Source of the DNA: Streptomyces sp. XD-27
GTDB lineage: Bacteria > Actinomycetota > Actinomycetes > Streptomycetales > Streptomycetaceae
Direction of reading: 5' to 3'
Length of the DNA stretch: 64,000 nt
NCBI RefSeq assembly: GCF_030553055.1
Contig: NZ_CP130713.1
Span: forward strand, 1,674,001-1,738,000
Shown here piece after piece: positions 59,579 through 64,000 of this stretch. Position numbers and translations under genes: made by a program. Under the pieces are notes generated by a model. That model was not told the DNA's origin. It worked only from the letters and a program-made list of their open reading frames with translations, and ran no database searches. Each line of letters starts with the position of its first letter. Within the stretch, counting starts at the first letter, position 1.

Positions 59579-60399
59579 ATGATCCAAGAAGACGGACTTC
59601 CGGAACCGGATGAATCCACGGCCACGCGGCGTGTCGCCGGCGACGCGGAGAGCAGCCGGGCCAGCCGCGGCTGGTGGGACCGCAACGCCGACGAGTACCA
59701 GAGCGAGCACGGCGGATTTCTGGGCGACGACCGGTTCGTCTGGGGCCCGGAGGGCCTGGACGAGGCCGAGGCCCAGTTGCTCGGCCCGGTGACCGAGCTC
59801 AAGGGGCGGGACATCCTGGAGATCGGCGCGGGCGCGGCGCAGTGCTCGCGCTGGCTGGCCGCGCAGGGCGCACGGCCGGTGGCGCTCGATCTCTCGCACC
59901 GGCAGTTGCAGCACGCGCTGCGTATCGGGGCCGGCTTCCCGCTGGTGGAGGCCGACGCGGGGGCGCTGCCGTTCGCGGACGCCTCGTTCGACCTGGCGTG
60001 CTCGGCGTACGGCGCGGTGCCGTTCGTCGCCGATCCGGTCCGGGTGATGCGCGAGGTGCACCGGGTGCTGCGGCCCGGCGGGCGCTGGGTCTTCTCCGTA
60101 ACGCACCCGATCAGGTGGGCCTTCCCGGACGAGCCCGGCCCTGAGGGGCTGAGCGTCGCCGCCTCGTACTTCGACCGGACGCCTTATGTGGAGCAGGACG
60201 AGTCGGGGCGGGCGGTCTACGTGGAGCACCACCGGACCCTCGGCGACCGGGTCCGGGACGTCGTGGCCGCCGGCTTCCGGCTGACCGGCCTGGTGGAGCC
60301 CGAGTGGCCGCACTGGAACCAGCAGGAGTGGGGCGGCTGGTCCCCGCTGCGGGGCATCTGATCCCGGGCACGGCCATCTTCGTGTGCGAGCGGGACTAG
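59579..60399 (+). CDS. Class I SAM-dependent methyltransferase, 3' end frameshifted
   Basis: A methyltransferase of about 273 residues from the ATG at 59579. Motif I is ILEIGAGAAQCSRWLA, motif post-I VALDLSHRQLQHA, motif II FDLACSAYGAVPFV and motif III VLRPGGRWVFSV. As written, the frame ends at 60361 after GGWSPLRGI. Adding one G to the G4 run at 60351-60354 would continue as RGHLIPGTAIFVCERD to a TAG at 60399, which matches the family C-terminus I expect. The substrate is unknown. Confidence 0.85.
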
Positions 60400-60502
60400 G
60401 TCCTTTCCTCGAGCGCCCGCAGCTTCATTCCCAGGGCTCCCCGCGGTCCCGGTTATCCACAGGGCAAGTCGGGGAGACACGGTCCGCTGCGAGGATGGTG
60501 CC

Positions 60503-63243
60503 GTGACGATCCGGACCGACGCGCTCGCCCAGCTTCCCGTACGTGCCGCCGTGCCCGCCCTGCTGCGGGCCCTGGACGGCCACGGCGCCGCCGTGCTGTG
60601 CGCGCCGCCTGGGACCGGCAAGACGACGCTCGTACCGCTGGCCCTGGCCGGACTGGTCGCCCCTGACGGGACGCCGCCCGGGGCAGGCCGGCCCGTACGG
60701 CGGGTGCTGGTCGCGGAGCCGCGGCGGATCGCGGCGCGGGCGGCGGCCCGGCGCATGGCGTGGCTGCTGGGCGAGTCCGTCGACGGCGCCGGAGGCGGTG
60801 GCCGGGTCGGCTTCACGGTCCGTGGTGAGCGGCGTGCCGGGCCCGGCACGGTCGTGGAGGTGGTGACCACTGGAGTCCTGTTGCAGCGGCTGCAACGCGA
60901 TCCGGAGCTGGCCGGAGTCGACGCGGTGGTCCTGGACGAGTGCCATGAACGGCACCTGGATGCCGACACCGCCGCGGCCTTCCTGCTGGATATACGGGCC
61001 ACCCTGCGCCCTGAGCTGCGGTTGGTGGCGGCGTCCGCCACGACGGACGCGGCGGGCTGGGCACGGCTGCTCGGCGACGGGGCGGGCGACGGCGGGGTCG
61101 CTCCGGTGGTCGAGGCGGAGGGTGTCTCGCACCCGGTGGAGGCGGTGTGGGCACCGCCCGGCCGGCCGGTGCGGCCGCCGCACGGGATGCGGGTCGATCC
61201 GGCCCTGCTGACCCATGTGGCCGCCGTGGTCCGGCGGGCACTGGCCGAGCGCGAAGGGGACGTGCTCTGCTTCCTGCCGGGTGTCGGCGAGATCGCCCGG
61301 GTGGCGGGCCACCTGGGCGGCTGCGGCGCCGAGGTGCTCCAGGTGCACGGGCGGGCTCCCGCCGAAGTACAGGACGCGGTGCTGGCGGGCGGGAACGACG
61401 GAGGCCGCCGCGTCGTGCTGGCCACCTCGGTCGCCGAGTCGAGCCTGACCGTGCCGGGCGTACGGGTCGTCGTGGACAGCGGGCTGGCCCGTGAGCCGCG
61501 AGTGGACCACGCCCGGGGCCTGAGCGCGCTGACGACCGTACGGGCCTCGCGTGCGTCGGCCGAGCAGCGTGCGGGACGTGCGGGGCGCGAGGCCCCGGGC
61601 ACGGTCTACCGCTGCTGGACGGAGGCTGACGACGCCCGGCTGCCGCGCTGGCCCGCCCCTGAGATCGCGATCGCGGACCTGGCCGCCTTCGCGTTGCAGG
61701 CGTCCTGCTGGGGGACCCGGACGCGTCCGGGCTGGCGCTCCTCGACCCACCGCCCAGTGGTGCGATGGCCGCCGCGCGAGAGGTGCTGACGGCGATCGGC
61801 GCCGTGGACGCGGGCGGCCGGGCCACGGAGCGGGGCGCCCGAATGGCCCGTATGGGCCTCCACCCCCGGCTCGCGCGCGCCCTGCTGGACGGCGCCCGCG
61901 AGATCGGGACGCGCCGGGCCGCGGAAGTCGTGGCGCTGCTCAGTGAGGAGCCGCCGCGCGAGTACGGGGACGACCTGGCGGCGGCGTGGCGTGCGGCGCG
62001 CCGGGGCGGGGACGGATACGCCGCCCGCTGGCGGCAGGAGGTACGCCGCCTGGAGCACGCGGTGGGTGCGTCGGCGCCTCCGTCGCGGGACGGCTCCCGC
62101 CCACCCGGCCACGGCCCCGCCACGCACCGGGTTTCAGCAGCTGGGGGAGCGGGGTCCTCCGGCACCAGGCGAGAGGCGGACGAGCGCACCTCCCAACACG
62201 CCGGAAGCACCGGTTCCGGCCCGGGTCAGACGGCGCGGAGGATGCCCCAAGGCGCGGGTGCGGACACGTACGACGCCGCGGCGGGCCTCGTCGCCGCGCT
62301 CGCCTTCCCCGAGCGGGTGGCGCGGGCCCGGGGCGGAGCGGCGTATCTCATGGCGTCCGGGACGGGCGCGGAGCTCGCCGAGGAGTCGCGGCTGCGCAGC
62401 GCACCATGGCTCGCGGTGGCCGTCGCGGACCGGCCGGTGACCGCAGCGTCGGCCCGGGTGCGGCTCGCCGCCGTGACCGACGAGGACACGGCCCGCAGGG
62501 CGGCCGCGGCGCTCGCCTCGTCCGGCGCGGAGGTCGGCTGGGCCGACGGCGATGTCGTCGCCCGAGACGTCGAACGGCTCGGTGCGATCGAGCTGCGGGT
62601 GCGGCGACCGTCCGCGCCGGATCCCGCTCTCGTCCGGGAGGCGCTCATGACGGGGCTGGGCCGTGAGGGGCTGGGGCTTCTGCGCTGGACGGAGGAGGGC
62701 ATACGGCTGCGGGAGCGGCTGGCGTTCCTGCACCGGACCGTGGGCGAGCCGTGGCCGGACGTGTCCGATGCCGCGCTGCTGGAGCGTACGGAGGCGTGGC
62801 TTGAGCCCGAGCTCTCCGCCGCCCGCCGACGGGCGGACCTGGCGCGGCTCGACGCGGGCCGGGCGCTGACCCGGCTGCTGCCGTGGGCGAGCGGTGAGGC
62901 GGCGCGGCTGGACGGCCTCGCGCCGGAACGCATCGAGGTGCCCAGCGGATCGCGGGTGCGCGTCGACTACGGCGGTGAGCAGCCGGTTCTGGCCGTCAAG
63001 CTGCAGGAGATGTTCGGGCTCGCCGAGACGCCGACGGTGGCGGGGGTGCCTGTGCTGGTCCATCTGCTCTCCCCCGCCGGGCGCCCGGCCGCGGTCACCG
63101 CCGACCTGGCGTCCTTCTGGAAGGACGGATACCGGTCCGTACGGGCGGAGCTGCGCGGCCGCTATCCCAAGCACCCGTGGCCGGAGGACCCGGTGGCGGC
63201 CGCGCCGACCCGGCACACCACGGCGCGGCTCAGGAGGGGCTGA
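60503..63243 (+). CDS. hrpB: ATP-dependent helicase HrpB, frameshifted
   Basis: DEAH-box helicase of the HrpB group. Motif I is APPGTGKTT, the DExH motif reads VVLDECHERHLDAD, motif III is AASATTD, and motif VI QRAGRAGREAPGTVYR. The frame breaks at a G5 run (61710-61714). One more G gives CWGDPDASGLALLDPPPGG, joining AMAAAREVLTAIGAVDAGGRATERGARMARMGLHPRLARALLDGA in the other frame. The C-terminal HrpB domain ends in LRGRYPKHPWPEDP. A low-complexity Ser/Gly/Arg insert of about 50 residues lies near codon 530. The span is 2741 bases, one short of 914 codons. The last 14 bases overlap the next gene. Confidence 0.88.
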
Positions 63244-64000
63244 GCGACGTGGCGGCGGCGTTCGGCGGCGCGGCGTCCGCGGCGGCCGGAGCTCCGGGCC
63301 GTCGGCTGCGGGCTTCGAGGAGGAGCGCGAGGGCGAACAGCACGGCTCCCAGGCCCAGGCACCCCCAGGGCAGGTAGGTGGTCAGCAGCAGGACCAGCTG
63401 CCGCTGGGACCTGACGAGGTCGACGGTGTGCCGGACGTAGTCCTCGCGCATCTTGACGTGCCCGGCGAAGGCGGTGACCCTGTCGCGGTCCCCGAGCAGG
63501 GTGCCGCCGCGGAGCTCCTCCTTGTGGATCTCCTCGCCGTTGACCGGGGCGCCGGTGGTGGGTTCGACCCAGAACATGCGCTTGGTGGTGTACCAGCGCG
63601 TGGTGCCCGCCTGCGCGACCGCTTCGCGGGTGACGCCGCCGACGGGGAGCTTCCTGGGCAGCGGGACCTTGGTCCAGGGGATGGTCTGCTCGAAGTAGTA
63701 CACCTTGAGGCCGCGGAAGGTCCGGGTGCCCTTGTAGTGGATCGGCGCGGAGGTGCGGGTCTGTGCGTCGAAGTAGGTGTAGTCGCGCGGCTGGGTCAGG
63801 AACGGCCATTTGAACGCGATGCCCTGGCGGCGGACCGGGTCACCGTCCACGTGCTCGCCGTCGGCGTGCACGGGGTCCTGGGTGTGGGCGTCGAAGATGT
63901 AGCGCTCGGGGATCTCGGAGACCAGCTTGCCGTCGGGGCCCGCGACGTAGGAGAGGGCGTCCCACACCACGACGTCGCGGTCGGTGCTCCGTTCGATCTT
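63230..64000 (-). CDS. DUF3068 (PorA-like) membrane protein, partial
   Basis: The C-terminal 256 residues of a protein running off the right edge. The extracellular part has RYIFDAHTQDPVHADGEHVDGDPVRRQGIAFKWPF, ETTIPW-like FEQTIPWTKVPLP and the MFWVEPTTGAPVNGEEIHKEEL motif of the DUF3068 family. A C-terminal membrane helix (LVLLLTTYLPWGCLGLGAVLFALALLL) and a short Pro/Ala tail follow. Family members are thought to be envelope proteins with an N-terminal membrane helix, which is missing here. It overlaps hrpB by 14 bases, tail to tail. Confidence 0.85.
   Translation of the reverse strand, partial: KIERSTDRDVVVWDALSYVAGPDGKLVSEIPERYIFDAHTQDPVHADGEHVDGDPVRRQGIAFKWPFLTQPRDYTYFDAQTRTSAPIHYKGTRTFRGLKVYYFEQTIPWTKVPLPRKLPVGGVTREAVAQAGTTRWYTTKRMFWVEPTTGAPVNGEEIHKEELRGGTLLGDRDRVTAFAGHVKMREDYVRHTVDLVRSQRQLVLLLTTYLPWGCLGLGAVLFALALLLEARSRRPGAPAAADAAPPNAAATSLSPS

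Overview
The window is a chromosomal segment of a high-GC actinomycete, almost certainly a Streptomyces. The evidence is the GC-rich third positions, frequent GTG starts, 4-base ATGA/GTGA gene overlaps, WhiA, OpcA, RbpA-type and DUF6343 proteins, and a gene order partly shared with mycobacteria (suf / ABC / ctaA / ctaB / tkt-tal-zwf-opcA-pgl / secG-tpi-pgk-gap / whiA-yvcK-rapZ-uvrC).

Layout. 1-3.4 kb: start of the suf iron-sulfur assembly operon (sufR-sufB-sufD, minus strand) with a SufR-type operator and an iron-box-like site. 3.5-8.8 kb: ABC-2 exporter, heme A synthase ctaA, an amidohydrolase, a small conserved protein and heme O synthase ctaB. 9.1-17.5 kb: an overlapping pentose-phosphate operon (tkt, tal, zwf, opcA, pgl) facing pgi across a strong hairpin. 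17.6-23 kb: an MFS exporter, an RbpA paralogue, secG, tpiA, pgk and gap. 23.3-28.3 kb: whiA, yvcK, rapZ and uvrC. 28.5-33 kb: a secreted papain-like protease with a membrane-anchored partner, a divergent regulator, a Tat-exported Rieske lipoprotein and a PfkB sugar kinase. 33-44 kb: uvrA, a DinB-like enzyme, a metallo-beta-lactamase-fold hydrolase, terC behind a manganese-type riboswitch, two TerD-family genes and uvrB. 44-50 kb: a secreted phosphodiesterase, ogt, small genes, a FUSC-type membrane protein and a WGR/beta-propeller protein. 50-55.2 kb is the accessory part: a tRNA-mimicking non-coding RNA that looks like a bacterial Y RNA, a conserved protein of unknown function, a damaged small gene, and a TIR-STAND immune-type protein divergent from a stand-alone copy of its C-terminal domain. 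55.2-64 kb returns to core genes: TPR protein, coaE, PAC2, rpsA, a methyltransferase, hrpB and a DUF3068 protein cut by the right edge.

Two themes cross the window. First, five genes (the MFS exporter, uvrC, uvrB, ogt and the WGR protein) carry the same promoter pattern TTGTCAGTG-N8-TAnnnT, the signature of the RecA-independent (PafBC-type) DNA-damage response. In uvrC, uvrB and ogt the start codon lies 6-7 bases after the -10, implying leaderless mRNAs. Second, at least six genes (ctaB, yvcK, the TIR-partner gene, coaE, the methyltransferase and hrpB) each need one base added or removed, in or next to a G/C run, to restore the expected protein. This pattern points to homopolymer errors in the assembly rather than to six separate pseudogenes.

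The strongest candidates for new biology are the Y-RNA-like locus with its neighbours (48.5-51.1 kb), the TIR-STAND pair (52-55.2 kb), and the terC riboswitch, whose 3' strand can alternatively pair perfectly with the Shine-Dalgarno region.
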